Source: Lachnospiraceae bacterium
GTDB taxonomy: Bacteria; Bacillota; Clostridia; Lachnospirales; Lachnospiraceae
Assembly (NCBI GenBank): GCA_016293925.1
Contig: JAEDCX010000005.1
Span: forward strand, 1 to 58,513
Direction: 5' to 3'
DNA length: 58,513 nt
Both the position numbers and the translations under genes were made by a program. Position 1 is the stretch's first letter. Each line of letters begins with the position of its first letter. The notes under the pieces were generated by a model. That model was not told the origin of the DNA. It saw only the letters and a list, made by a program, of their open reading frames with translations, and searched no databases. This document shows positions 25,946 through 34,017 of the stretch, in pieces.

Positions 25946-27169
25946 TTACGGCTCCTTAATATAGTTCCATGGACTTACATAACTTCCGTTCACACGAACG
26001 GAGAAATGTAAATGATTACCGGTAGATCTTCCGGTCGTACCCACTGCCGCAATGGTCTCGCCTGCAACCACCAGATCTCCCTGTTTTACGTACAGCTTGG
26101 AACAATGCATATATACGGTATAGATGTTGCTTCCGTGATCAATCATCACATAATTCCCCATGACCGATGTGTAGGAGGCCGCCACCACTTTCCCGTCATA
26201 GGCAGCGTAGATCGCCGTTCCGTGGGGCGATGCAATGTCCACACCGTTATGAAACAACTGTACGCCCAGGGTAGGGTGGGGACGATACCCGTAATCACTG
26301 GTTACACGGGTATACTTGGCTAACGGCCATAAGAACTTACCGCCGTCGTATTTCCGTATCTGACCGTTTTCCTCCAACAGACGTTTCTTCTCTGCGGCAA
26401 TCTCTGCTTCCAGCGTCTCAATGGTACTGGACATGGCAGTCAGTTCATCCTGATAATCCTTGATCTGCTGTTCCGCGGTTCTGATATCGGAGTTCATCTG
26501 TTCCATTTCCTGCGTTTTGGCGTCCTGCAGTGCCTGCAGATCCTCTTTCTCCTGTTCCAGAACAATCATCTGCTGCTCCAGAAGCTGTTCCTGTGCTTCC
26601 AGCCCCAGTTTCGTTACCTCGATCAGATTGGTAATCTGCCTGTATTCCTCCAGCATGTTATGATCATAATCCGTCATGCTGGATATATACTCAGCCCTGG
26701 TAAGCAGCTCGGAGAAGTTCTTGCTGCTGAACAGAATATCCATGTAGAGGTTGGTTCCGTTCTCGTACATGAACTGAATCCGCAGTTTCATGTCCTCATA
26801 TTGCTTTTCCTGCTTCGCAATTGCTTCCTGCAGCTCCTGACGGACACGAAGCACCAGTTCCTGCTGTACCTCAATCTCCTCCGACAGAGTATTGATCTCA
26901 TCCTCCAGATCCATCATACTCTGATCGATTGCGTGAATATATTCTTCCAGGTTTGATTTTTTCCCCTCCAGGTTTTTCAGAATCGTCTGTACCTGGGCTT
27001 TGCCGTTTTTCAGCGTCTGCATCTGCTGCTGGGCTTCCTTGATCTCCTTCTCCTTCTCCTCAATCAAGGAGTTGGTCAGTTTACCCCGGCTCTCCGTTAC
27101 CGGTCCCAGAATACCGACGAAGAAAACAACAACCAGCAAAACGCATACCTTGCGCGATATTTTTCTCAT
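25946..27169 (-). CDS. EnvC-like murein hydrolase/activator with coiled coil and M23 (LytM) domain
   Basis: Exported protein of 407 residues. A signal peptide (RKVCVLLVVVFFVGILGPV) is followed by ~230 residues of coiled coil rich in Glu/Gln/Leu, then a C-terminal LytM domain with FHNGVDIASPHG, HGSNIYTVYMHCSKL and the NHLHFSV zinc/catalytic motif. The His and Asp ligands look intact, so it may be an active endopeptidase rather than a degenerate activator. It lies 30 bases after ftsX; FtsEX controls such hydrolases at the septum. Start 27169 chosen for GGAGG 5 bases upstream. Confidence 0.88.
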   Translation of the reverse strand: MRKISRKVCVLLVVVFFVGILGPVTESRGKLTNSLIEEKEKEIKEAQQQMQTLKNGKAQVQTILKNLEGKKSNLEEYIHAIDQSMMDLEDEINTLSEEIEVQQELVLRVRQELQEAIAKQEKQYEDMKLRIQFMYENGTNLYMDILFSSKNFSELLTRAEYISSMTDYDHNMLEEYRQITNLIEVTKLGLEAQEQLLEQQMIVLEQEKEDLQALQDAKTQEMEQMNSDIRTAEQQIKDYQDELTAMSSTIETLEAEIAAEKKRLLEENGQIRKYDGGKFLWPLAKYTRVTSDYGYRPHPTLGVQLFHNGVDIASPHGTAIYAAYDGKVVAASYTSVMGNYVMIDHGSNIYTVYMHCSKLYVKQGDLVVAGETIAAVGTTGRSTGNHLHFSVRVNGSYVSPWNYIKEP

Positions 27170-27199
27170 TCGGACCTCCATCTCTTGCTCCTCACGCAT

Positions 27200-28096
27200 C
27201 TACACATGAAGATGCCTCTTCACAGTAACGTAACTTCCGATGAATCCGAGCCCGACGCCTACCACAACAGAAACAGGCACCAGTGTCTGGAAAATCTCCT
27301 GTACGGACAAAAACGTAAGCATGGATTTCAGAATCGCAAACTTGTTTGCGATGTAATCGGTAACGTTATTGTATATATAATATATGATCCCCAGAGGAAT
27401 AACTGAACCGATCAGACCAATCAGAATACCTTCTATGACAAACGGAGAACGAACGAAGAAATCCGTTGCTCCCACATATTTCATAATATTGATCTCTTCC
27501 TTCCGCACGGAAATACCCACCGTAACGGTATTGTTGATCATGAAAACGGAAACCACCAATAACAGAATGATGATACCCAGGGAAATGTATCCGATCAGCG
27601 AATTCACGCCGGCAAGGGTATCGGCTACCAGTTCACTCCGGCGGACATCGCGCACGCCCGGCAGGGACTCAATATAAGTCACCAGCGCGCTCTGCTGCGA
27701 AACATCACGCAGATATACCTGGAAATTGGCAGAGTTCTCCAAGGGGTTCTCTGTAAATGTTACCGCAGAATCCCCCACATAATCTTTGGAAAATTCTTCC
27801 CACGCCTGCTCCGCGGACACGAACACAACATCCCGGACTTCCGTCCGGCGTCTGATCTTTTGTTCAATATTATCCCGTTCCGCTTTCTCAATACCGTTCT
27901 CGAAGAATACGACCACACTGACATCTTCTTCCGCTGTATGTACGATATTTCTGAAATTCTCCAACACGGAGTAGAACACACCAAACAGGAACAGACAGGT
28001 TGCGATGGTCGCAATACTCAGCAGGGTAAACCACTTGTTACGGAAAAAGTTGCGAATGCCCTGCCAGATGCAGTAAAAGAGCGTACTAATCTTCAT
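27200..28096 (-). CDS. ftsX: Cell-division ABC transporter permease FtsX
   Basis: 298 residues with four membrane segments, one near the N-terminus (WFTLLSIATIATCLFLFGVF) and three at the C-terminus, separated by a large extracellular loop (~55-170) that contacts a wall hydrolase. With FtsE it transmits ATP hydrolysis outward to activate septal hydrolysis. The start at 28096 has AAGGAGG 8 bases upstream and overlaps the ftsE end by 11 bases. The hydrolase gene directly downstream is its likely partner. Confidence 0.93.
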   Translation of the reverse strand: MKISTLFYCIWQGIRNFFRNKWFTLLSIATIATCLFLFGVFYSVLENFRNIVHTAEEDVSVVVFFENGIEKAERDNIEQKIRRRTEVRDVVFVSAEQAWEEFSKDYVGDSAVTFTENPLENSANFQVYLRDVSQQSALVTYIESLPGVRDVRRSELVADTLAGVNSLIGYISLGIIILLLVVSVFMINNTVTVGISVRKEEINIMKYVGATDFFVRSPFVIEGILIGLIGSVIPLGIIYYIYNNVTDYIANKFAILKSMLTFLSVQEIFQTLVPVSVVVGVGLGFIGSYVTVKRHLHV

Positions 28097-28811
28097 CGAC
28101 ATATCCTCCTTTTTCCTCATCACTGACAATGACGCCTTTCTTCATCGCAATGACCCTCTTGCGCATGGCATTTACAATCTCGCGATTGTGCGTTACCACA
28201 ACCACGGTCGTTCCCTGTTCATTAATCTCCTCAAACAATTTCATAATCTCCCAGGAATTGTTCGGATCCAGATTCCCGGTGGGCTCATCTGCCAGAATAA
28301 TCGGCGGATTATTGACAAGCGCTCTCGCCAGAGCCACCCTTTGCTGCTCGCCTCCAGATAACTGGGTTGTTCTTGCCTTGTATTTGCCGGCAAGCCCCAC
28401 TATGGACAACACATGGGGCACATTTCTCTTGATCTCCTTATTCGGCACCTGAACGATCCGCTGCGCAAACGCAACATTTTCATACACGTTCCGATTGTTC
28501 AGCAGACGGAAATCCTGGAACACAACGCCGATATTCCGTCTGAATTTGGGAATCTTACGGCGGCGAAGTTTTGCCACGTTCTGCCCGTTCACAATGATTC
28601 TGCCTTCGGTGGGCACGAGTTCCCGCAGCAACAGCTTGATCAGGGTTGATTTCCCGGAGCCGCTGTCCCCGACGATGAAGACGAACTCTCCCCGCTTAAT
28701 CGTCAGGCTGACGCCGTCCAATGCGGGCGTATTCTCAGAATACACCTTTACCACATCCTCCAGCACAATTATATTATCATCATCATATTGTTTTTGTTTG
28801 CGTTTCTTCAC
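28086..28811 (-). CDS. ftsE: Cell-division ATP-binding protein FtsE
   Basis: Cytoplasmic ABC ATPase of 241 residues working with FtsX. Walker A is GDSGSGKSTLIK, Q-loop VVFQDFRLL, signature LSGGEQQRV, Walker B PIILADEPTGNLD, and the switch His is in VVVVTHN. A GTG start at 28809-28811 is the only one available after the upstream stop; its ribosome site is weak. It follows the regulator gene by 16 bases and overlaps ftsX, so the expression of both is coupled. Confidence 0.94.
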   Translation of the reverse strand: MKKRKQKQYDDDNIIVLEDVVKVYSENTPALDGVSLTIKRGEFVFIVGDSGSGKSTLIKLLLRELVPTEGRIIVNGQNVAKLRRRKIPKFRRNIGVVFQDFRLLNNRNVYENVAFAQRIVQVPNKEIKRNVPHVLSIVGLAGKYKARTTQLSGGEQQRVALARALVNNPPIILADEPTGNLDPNNSWEIMKLFEEINEQGTTVVVVTHNREIVNAMRKRVIAMKKGVIVSDEEKGGYVDED

Positions 28812-28827
28812 AATCCAACTAACCTTT

Positions 28828-29916
28828 CTAATATTCGAAGCTCTCCATGTACTTCATATACTTCACGACCATCAGTGCAATGCGGAACGTAATGGCATCC
28901 TCAAACACACGGAGATCCAATCCGGTGCTTTTCTGCAATTTATCCAGACGGTAAACCAGTGTGTTGCGGTGGATAAACAGTTGTCTTGATGTCTCGGATA
29001 CATTCAGGCTGTTCTCGAAGAATTTGTTGATCGTTACAAGCGTTTCTTCATCAAAATCGTCCGGACTCTTGCCGCCGAAAATCTCCTTAATGAACAGTTT
29101 GCACAGCGGAATCGGCAGCTGGTAGATCAAACGGCCGATGCCAAGCTCACTGTACGCGATCACATCCCTCTCACTGAAAAAGATCTTACCGACATCCAAA
29201 GCCATCTTCGCTTCCTTATAAGACCGGCTGACCTCCTTGATCTCACCCACAACGGTGCCGTAGGAAACATGAATCTGACGAATGTTCTCTTTATCCAGAT
29301 AAGCGATCATTGCTCTGGCTACCTTCTCGATGTCCTTATTGTTCTCATGATCTGCCAGTTCCCGGACCACAATCACATTGTTTTCGTCCACGGCGGTCAC
29401 GAATTCCTTATTGCTGCCGTCGAAATACGTCCGAAGCAGTTCCAGCACGTTACTATCTTTGCCACGTTCCGCTTCCACGATCATAACCACACGCCTTACA
29501 TCTGTCTGAATATGTAATTTCTTGGATCTGCTGTAGATATCGATCAGGAGAAGGTTGTCCAGCAGAAGGTTTTTGATAAAATTATCTTTATCAAAACGTT
29601 CCTTGTAGGCCACCAGCAGGCACTGGATCTGGAAAGACGCCATCTTGCCCACCATGTGCAGGTTCTCACCGGTGCCGTTTACCGCAAGAATATATTCCAG
29701 CTGCTGTTCATCATAGATTTTGAAAAACTGATACCCCAGAACCTCCTGACTGTCCGCCTGGGACTCTGCGAATTCCGCCACGATCTTACGGCAATCACTC
29801 ATCCTGTCTTCCGTTGTGGCAACGATCATGCCATCCGTATCCAGTACACACAGATCCGTATTGGTGATTCCCTTCAGGCCTTCCATTGTGTTTTGCAAAA
29901 TCTGATTTGAGATCAT
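28828..29916 (-). CDS. CdaR/PucR-type transcriptional regulator
   Basis: 362 residues with an N-terminal sensing domain of the sugar-diacid-regulator kind (ILQNTMEGLKGITNTDLCVLD with VATTEDR), a central GGDEF-like PucR region (HVSYGTVVGEIKEVSRSYKEA), and a C-terminal PucR HTH (ETSRQLFIHRNTLVYRLDKL). The ATG at 29916 is preferred over an upstream TTG at 29922. It is 16 bases before ftsE and probably co-transcribed with ftsEX, the hydrolase and ctpA, an unexpected partner for a metabolic-type regulator. The ligand and targets are unknown. The 3' terminator upstream is that of cvfB. Confidence 0.88.
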   Translation of the reverse strand: MISNQILQNTMEGLKGITNTDLCVLDTDGMIVATTEDRMSDCRKIVAEFAESQADSQEVLGYQFFKIYDEQQLEYILAVNGTGENLHMVGKMASFQIQCLLVAYKERFDKDNFIKNLLLDNLLLIDIYSRSKKLHIQTDVRRVVMIVEAERGKDSNVLELLRTYFDGSNKEFVTAVDENNVIVVRELADHENNKDIEKVARAMIAYLDKENIRQIHVSYGTVVGEIKEVSRSYKEAKMALDVGKIFFSERDVIAYSELGIGRLIYQLPIPLCKLFIKEIFGGKSPDDFDEETLVTINKFFENSLNVSETSRQLFIHRNTLVYRLDKLQKSTGLDLRVFEDAITFRIALMVVKYMKYMESFEY

Positions 29917-30032
29917 ACGCAATCACCCTTTCCTGTCAAAACAACATTCCAGCCTCTATTTTATAACATAATACCAAAAAAATCTATAGTCAGAACAGGG
30001 AATTTTATGCATTTTTTATCATTTGCAGGCAT

Positions 30033-30083
30033 AAAAAAGGGGGAAAACAGAAAAAACACCTTTTCTCTCCGTTTTCGCCCCCC
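30033..30083 (-). terminator. Terminator of cvfB
   Basis: GGGGG (30039-30043) and CCCCC (30078-30082) close a long A/T-rich stem (GAAAAC with GTTTTC inside). The minus strand continues into TTTTTT (30033-30038). It begins 5 bases after the cvfB stop. Confidence 0.7.
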
Positions 30084-30087
30084 ATAT

Positions 30088-30939
30088 TCATTCCGCATCC
30101 GGATCATCAGTTCTCCTGATACTTCTCTCTGTCAGCCGGATTTTGCCAGCTTTCAGAAGACTTCCAACCGCACGTTTGAATTCGTTCTTGCTCATACCGG
30201 TCTCTCTTCGGATCACTTCCGGATTTGCCTTGTCGGTAAAAGGAAGTACTCCGTCAAAGCTGTCGATCAGTGCAAGTACCTTCTCTGCATCCTTCTCCAT
30301 CTGAAGATACGCTTTTTCCCGGACGGACAGCACCAGTCGCCCATCCTCCAGTACACTTGCTACCCTTGCCTTGATATATTGTCCGGCTTCTACCTGTCCA
30401 TACAACTCCCGTTTCGGAATCAGTGCAGAGTATTTCTCATCCACAGCAACAAATGCGCCGAAATTGTCACTGATCTCATATACCAGTCCCTCCACGCGGT
30501 CGTCCTTCCGATAGCCGCTGACCGGCTCCAGCAATGCATATATTTTCATCGTTGCACAGAGCCTGCCGCTCTTGTCCACATACATGGTCACCAGACACTG
30601 TTCTCCCGGCTTTGGGCGGTACGTCTGTTGTTTGAAGGGAAGGAACAGATCCTTTTCCAGCCCCCAATCCAGAAAGGCCCCGTAGCGGTTCAGTTCCCGC
30701 ACATTCAGTTTCGCCACCTGCCCGATCATGAGAAGCGGGGTTTTCGTGGTGGCGATCATGCGATCCTCCGAGTCCCGGTACAGGAAAACTCGCAGACTGT
30801 CTCCCGGCTGCAATCCCTCCGGCACCTGTTTTCTCGGAAGAAGCACTTCCTCCTTGGAATCCATATTTTCCCCCAGGTAAACACCGAAGTCCACCCTTCG
30901 GGTCATCTTCAATTCCTGCATCAAACCTAGTTGTAACAT
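30088..30939 (-). CDS. cvfB: S1-domain RNA-binding protein, CvfB family
   Basis: 283 residues. It has tandem S1-like OB folds: VAKLNVRELNRYGAFLDWG in the second and VEGLVYEISDNFGAFVAVD with KYSALIPKRELYG in the third. A C-terminal winged helix (MSKNEFKRAVGSLLKAGKIR) completes the CvfB (YitL) layout. Staphylococcal CvfB binds RNA and affects virulence gene expression; the role here is probably post-transcriptional. GGGGGG lies 4 bases before the ATG. It is isolated between two terminators. Confidence 0.9.
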   Translation of the reverse strand: MLQLGLMQELKMTRRVDFGVYLGENMDSKEEVLLPRKQVPEGLQPGDSLRVFLYRDSEDRMIATTKTPLLMIGQVAKLNVRELNRYGAFLDWGLEKDLFLPFKQQTYRPKPGEQCLVTMYVDKSGRLCATMKIYALLEPVSGYRKDDRVEGLVYEISDNFGAFVAVDEKYSALIPKRELYGQVEAGQYIKARVASVLEDGRLVLSVREKAYLQMEKDAEKVLALIDSFDGVLPFTDKANPEVIRRETGMSKNEFKRAVGSLLKAGKIRLTERSIRRTDDPDAE

Positions 30940-30956
30940 ACAGCCCCCCCTGATAG

Positions 30957-30983
30957 AAAAATGCTCTCAATATTGAGAGCATT
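30957..30983 (-). terminator. Terminator of tRNA-Gln
   Basis: A 24-base perfect palindrome (30960-30983, with arms such as AATGCTCTCAA) is followed on the minus strand by TTTT. It starts 6 bases after the tRNA 3' end and precedes cvfB. Confidence 0.8.
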
Positions 30984-30988
30984 CTTAA

Positions 30989-31060
30989 CTGGGCTACAAG
31001 GATTCGAACCTTGAAATGACGGAGTCAGAGTCCGTTGCCTTACCGTTTGGCGATAGCCCA
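30989..31060 (-). tRNA. tRNA-Gln (anticodon CTG)
   Basis: A 72-base cloverleaf on the minus strand. The acceptor stem is TGGGCTA/TAGCCCA, the anticodon stem is ACGGA/TCCGT around loop CTCTGAC (anticodon CTG, reading CAG), and the T arm is CAAGG-TTCGAAT-CCTTG. The discriminator is G73 and no CCA is encoded. It has its own promoter and terminator. Confidence 0.95.
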
Positions 31061-31117
31061 TTATTCATATGTCGCAAAGTCGAGCAGAAACGCTTCTGTA
31101 TCGCTTGCACGTTGACT

Positions 31118-31146
31118 ATAATACACGAGAAAAAGGACGTTGTCAA
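31118..31146 (-). promoter_or_regulatory. Promoter of tRNA-Gln
   Basis: Minus strand TTGACA (31141-31146), exactly 17 bases, TATTAT (31118-31123): a near-consensus promoter starting about 50 bases before the tRNA. Confidence 0.8.
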
Positions 31147-31158
31147 CACCTTTTTCAT

Positions 31159-31428
31159 TTATTTTCCGGTATACACTGTAATCGTGCAAGAAGATTCGAT
31201 CCCCAGTTTCTCCAATCCGTTATACATCTCCTGCGTTCTGTCCGCACAAGGCTTACATACATGATCTTCCATCATATTGTCCGGAACACCCGCCACCACT
31301 TTATATAACGGTCTGCTATACCCGCACATATCGCAGGTACCGGTCACCTGCTCCTCCTTGCCGCAGCCGGCAAAACATACGGTGCTCACAGCCAACAAAG
31401 CAATAATACTGATGATTTTCTTTTTCAT
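31159..31428 (-). CDS. Small lipoprotein with two CxxC motifs
   Basis: 89 residues from the ATG at 31428 (GGGGAG 7 bases upstream). It has a signal peptide MKKKIISIIALLAVSTVCFA and a lipobox ending in GCGKEE. The mature part carries CDMCGYSRPLY and HVCKPCADRTQEMY, two CxxC pairs fit for a small zinc ribbon or a thiol-redox site at the cell surface. I do not recognise a named family. It stands alone with its own promoter (31479-31507) and is followed within 13 bases by the tRNA-Gln promoter. Confidence 0.75.
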   Translation of the reverse strand: MKKKIISIIALLAVSTVCFAGCGKEEQVTGTCDMCGYSRPLYKVVAGVPDNMMEDHVCKPCADRTQEMYNGLEKLGIESSCTITVYTGK

Positions 31429-31478
31429 TCTCATTCTCCCCTGTTGATCCATAGGTGCCAATGCAAATTCCTTTTTGT

Positions 31479-31507
31479 ATTATAAATATTCCGCTCCGAA
31501 AAAGCAA
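31479..31507 (-). promoter_or_regulatory. Promoter of the CxxC lipoprotein
   Basis: Minus strand TTGCTT (31502-31507), 17 bases, TATAAT (31479-31484), about 50 bases before the start. The -35 lies just past the glnN terminator. Confidence 0.65.
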
Positions 31508-31510
31508 CCG

Positions 31511-31546
31511 ATAAAAAAGAGTGCAGGGATTGCTCCATGCACTCTT
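31511..31546 (-). terminator. Terminator of glnN
   Basis: AAGAGTGCA (31517-31525) pairs with TGCACTCTT (31538-31546), with a further GGA/TCC inside. The minus strand then reads TTTTTTAT. It lies 20 bases after the glnN stop. Confidence 0.8.
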
Positions 31547-31566
31547 CCATCATACTTCCTTCAAAA

Positions 31567-33672
31567 TTATACTTCAAAAATCAGATCCGCATAGGTCGGG
31601 AACGGCCAGATCTCTTTGTCAACAATCATTTCCAGGGCATCTGCAGGCGCACGCAGTTCACTCATGGCAACCATAACAACGTCCTTGTAGAAGAATGCTT
31701 TCTCCTTCTCATCGGTCATGGCTGCTGCCTGTGCTTCTACTTTCTTCAGGTTGGTAAGTGCCGCATTTACCTTGTTCAACAATTCTGTTGTCTCTGCAAG
31801 AATGCCGGACTGTACGGACGCATCCGCACCTGCTTCTTTCACGCTCAAAACAGTGGACGCAAGCTGTCCGGTGTACTTCATAACGGCAGGAACAATCTGC
31901 TTGGAAGCCATATCAATCATGGTCAGGGCCTCAATATTGATTGTTTTGGAATAGGTCTCATAGAGAACCTCCTCCCGGGATTCCAGCTCAGCCTTGGTGA
32001 AGATACCGAATTTCTCAAACAACTTGATGGATTTCTCTGTGGTCAGAGTCTCTGTAGCCTCCACCATGGACTTGATATTCGGAAGTCCCCGTTTCTCAGC
32101 CTCTACAACCCACTCATCGGAATATCCGTTTCCGTTGAAGATGATTCTCTGATGGTCGGTCATGTATTTCTTGATCAGATCATGTACCGCAAGGTCGAAG
32201 TCATCTGCATTCTCCAGAATATCGGCAGCCTCACAGAACGCCTCTGCAACAATGGCATTCAATGTTGTGTTAGGGCTTGCAATGGAATCTGCGGAACCAA
32301 CCATGCGGAATTCAAACTTGTTACCGGTAAATGCAAAGGGTGAGGTTCTGTTTCGATCGGTAGCGTCTTTCTTGAAATCCGGCAATGTAGAAACACCGGT
32401 TTCTAAGATTCCGCCTTCCAGACAGGTTGCGGCAACGCCGGTCTCCACCAGCTGCTTCACAACATCCTCCAGCTGCTCGCCCAGGAACATGGAAATTATG
32501 GCCGGAGGTGCCTCGTTGGCTCCGAGTCTGTGGTCGTTGCCCACATCGGATGCGCTCTGCCGTAACAGATCCGCATGGGTATCTACTGCCTTCATGATAC
32601 ATGCCAGTACCAGCAGGAACTGGATATTCTCATTGGGTGTTGCACCCGGATCCAACAGATTCACACCGTTATCGGTGCACAGTGACCAGTTGTTATGCTT
32701 ACCGGAACCGTTTACTCCTGCAAAGGGCTTCTCATGGAGAAGACATCTCAATCCGTGCTGTCCTGCCACACGTTTCATTGTCTCCATAATGATCTGGTTA
32801 TGATCCACCGCAATATTTGCTGTCTCGTAGACCGGTGCCAGCTCATGCTGTGCAGGTGCCACTTCATTATGCTGTGTCTTTGCCGTAACGCCCAGTTTCC
32901 AGAGTTCTACATTCAGGTCTTTCATATAAGCGCCGATACGCTCTCTGATGACGCCGAAATAATGGTCCTCCAGTTCCTGTCCTTTGGGTGCCGGTGCTCC
33001 GAAAAGAGTACGCCCGGTAAAGATCAGATCGGCTCTCTGCAATGCTTTTTTCTGGTCTACCAGGAAATATTCCTGTTCCGGTCCGACAGAAGCGGTTACC
33101 TTGGTAGCTCCTGTATTCCCGAACAATCTCACGATACGAAGTGCCTGCTCACTGACTGCCTCCATGGAACGAAGCAGAGGTGTTTTCTTGTCCAGTGCCT
33201 CCCCGGTATAGGAACAGAACGCGGTGGGAATACACAGGATCGGTCCCGTTGCTGCCTCCTTGATAAATGCCGGAGAAGTAATATCCCAGGCTGTATATCC
33301 TCTTGCTTCAAAAGTTGCCCGAAGGCCGCCGGACGGAAATGAAGACGCATCGGGCTCTCCCTTGATCAGCTCTTTCCCGGAGAACTCCAGAATCATCTTT
33401 CCTTCCTCTGTGGGAACATTGATGAAAGAATCATGTTTCTCCGCGGTAATGCCCGTCAATGGCTGGAACCAGTGGGTGTAGTGCGTTGCACCCTTCTCAA
33501 CTGCCCAGTCCTTCATTTCCTTGGCAATGACGTCTGCGGCAGCCAGAGATAACTCTCCGCCTTGATCCATGACACGTTTTGCCTCTTCATACACTTTTTT
33601 CGGTAAACGTTCCTTCATGACTCCAAGTGTAAAGACGTTTTCTCCGAAAATCTCTTCCACATTAATGCCCAT
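31567..33672 (-). CDS. glnN: Glutamine synthetase type III
   Basis: ATP-dependent ligase making glutamine from glutamate and ammonia. 701 residues, the length of the GSIII (GlnN) class and far above the ~450 of GSI. GSIII marks are HYTHWFQPLTG, SFPSGGLRATFEARGYTAWD, NEVAPAQHELAPVYE and FAGVNGSGKHNNWSL. AGGAAG lies 8 bases before the ATG. Expression is probably controlled in the leader at 33783-33859, where a terminator sits before the gene. No other nitrogen gene is adjacent. Confidence 0.96.
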   Translation of the reverse strand: MGINVEEIFGENVFTLGVMKERLPKKVYEEAKRVMDQGGELSLAAADVIAKEMKDWAVEKGATHYTHWFQPLTGITAEKHDSFINVPTEEGKMILEFSGKELIKGEPDASSFPSGGLRATFEARGYTAWDITSPAFIKEAATGPILCIPTAFCSYTGEALDKKTPLLRSMEAVSEQALRIVRLFGNTGATKVTASVGPEQEYFLVDQKKALQRADLIFTGRTLFGAPAPKGQELEDHYFGVIRERIGAYMKDLNVELWKLGVTAKTQHNEVAPAQHELAPVYETANIAVDHNQIIMETMKRVAGQHGLRCLLHEKPFAGVNGSGKHNNWSLCTDNGVNLLDPGATPNENIQFLLVLACIMKAVDTHADLLRQSASDVGNDHRLGANEAPPAIISMFLGEQLEDVVKQLVETGVAATCLEGGILETGVSTLPDFKKDATDRNRTSPFAFTGNKFEFRMVGSADSIASPNTTLNAIVAEAFCEAADILENADDFDLAVHDLIKKYMTDHQRIIFNGNGYSDEWVVEAEKRGLPNIKSMVEATETLTTEKSIKLFEKFGIFTKAELESREEVLYETYSKTINIEALTMIDMASKQIVPAVMKYTGQLASTVLSVKEAGADASVQSGILAETTELLNKVNAALTNLKKVEAQAAAMTDEKEKAFFYKDVVMVAMSELRAPADALEMIVDKEIWPFPTYADLIFEV

Positions 33673-33782
33673 ATCCTCATCTTCCTTTCTTGATTCGTCA
33701 GCCTCAGTTCTTCTCTTTGGTCCATATAGGAATATCCTCGCGGATTCCCGATGTCATGCAGGGAACAAGCCTCTTACACGAC

Positions 33783-33859
33783 AAAAAACGCCCCAAAATC
33801 TCTTTTGGAACGTCCTCGTTCTTGTCATATTCTATGGAAACAGAACTGTCTGCTTCATT
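33783..33859 (-). promoter_or_regulatory. glnN leader: hexaloop hairpin, antiterminator and terminator
   Basis: Read on the minus strand from the predicted start near 33859. Hairpin 1 (33837-33856) is GAAGCAG-ACAGTT-CTGTTTC. A short stem GAACG/CGTTC (33808-33821) overlaps the 5' arm of the next. Then a terminator (33783-33812) has stem CGTTCCAAA, loop AGAGAT, TTTGGGGCG and six Ts. Both hexaloops read A-x-A-G-x-T; ANTAR-protein target RNAs have hexaloops with A1 and G4. The terminator lies ~110 bases before glnN. It could instead simply end the U32 transcript. The rest of 33673-34017 has no gene. Confidence 0.5.
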
Positions 33860-33865
33860 TTCTAT

Positions 33866-33894
33866 AAAATACTCTAACAAAACACAAAATGCAA
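33866..33894 (-). promoter_or_regulatory. Predicted glnN promoter
   Basis: Minus strand TTGCAT (33889-33894), 17 bases, TATTTT (33866-33871). Its start site would fall directly before hairpin 1 of the leader. Confidence 0.5.
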
Positions 33895-34017
33895 GTGTTT
33901 TTGCAGAAAAAAATAATCATTTTGATACTTTTCTACAATTCCACCGTTTTTGAATCATCTCGATCTGTCGTTTTGGGTATTCTGCACAAGGCGTCCTTCC
34001 CGTCTGCCCCCGGCCGG

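Noticed and set aside
33673..34017. T-box or known glutamine riboswitch before glnN
   Set aside because: No T-box sequence or specifier loop is visible and the leader is too short for one; only the hairpin/terminator set is supported.
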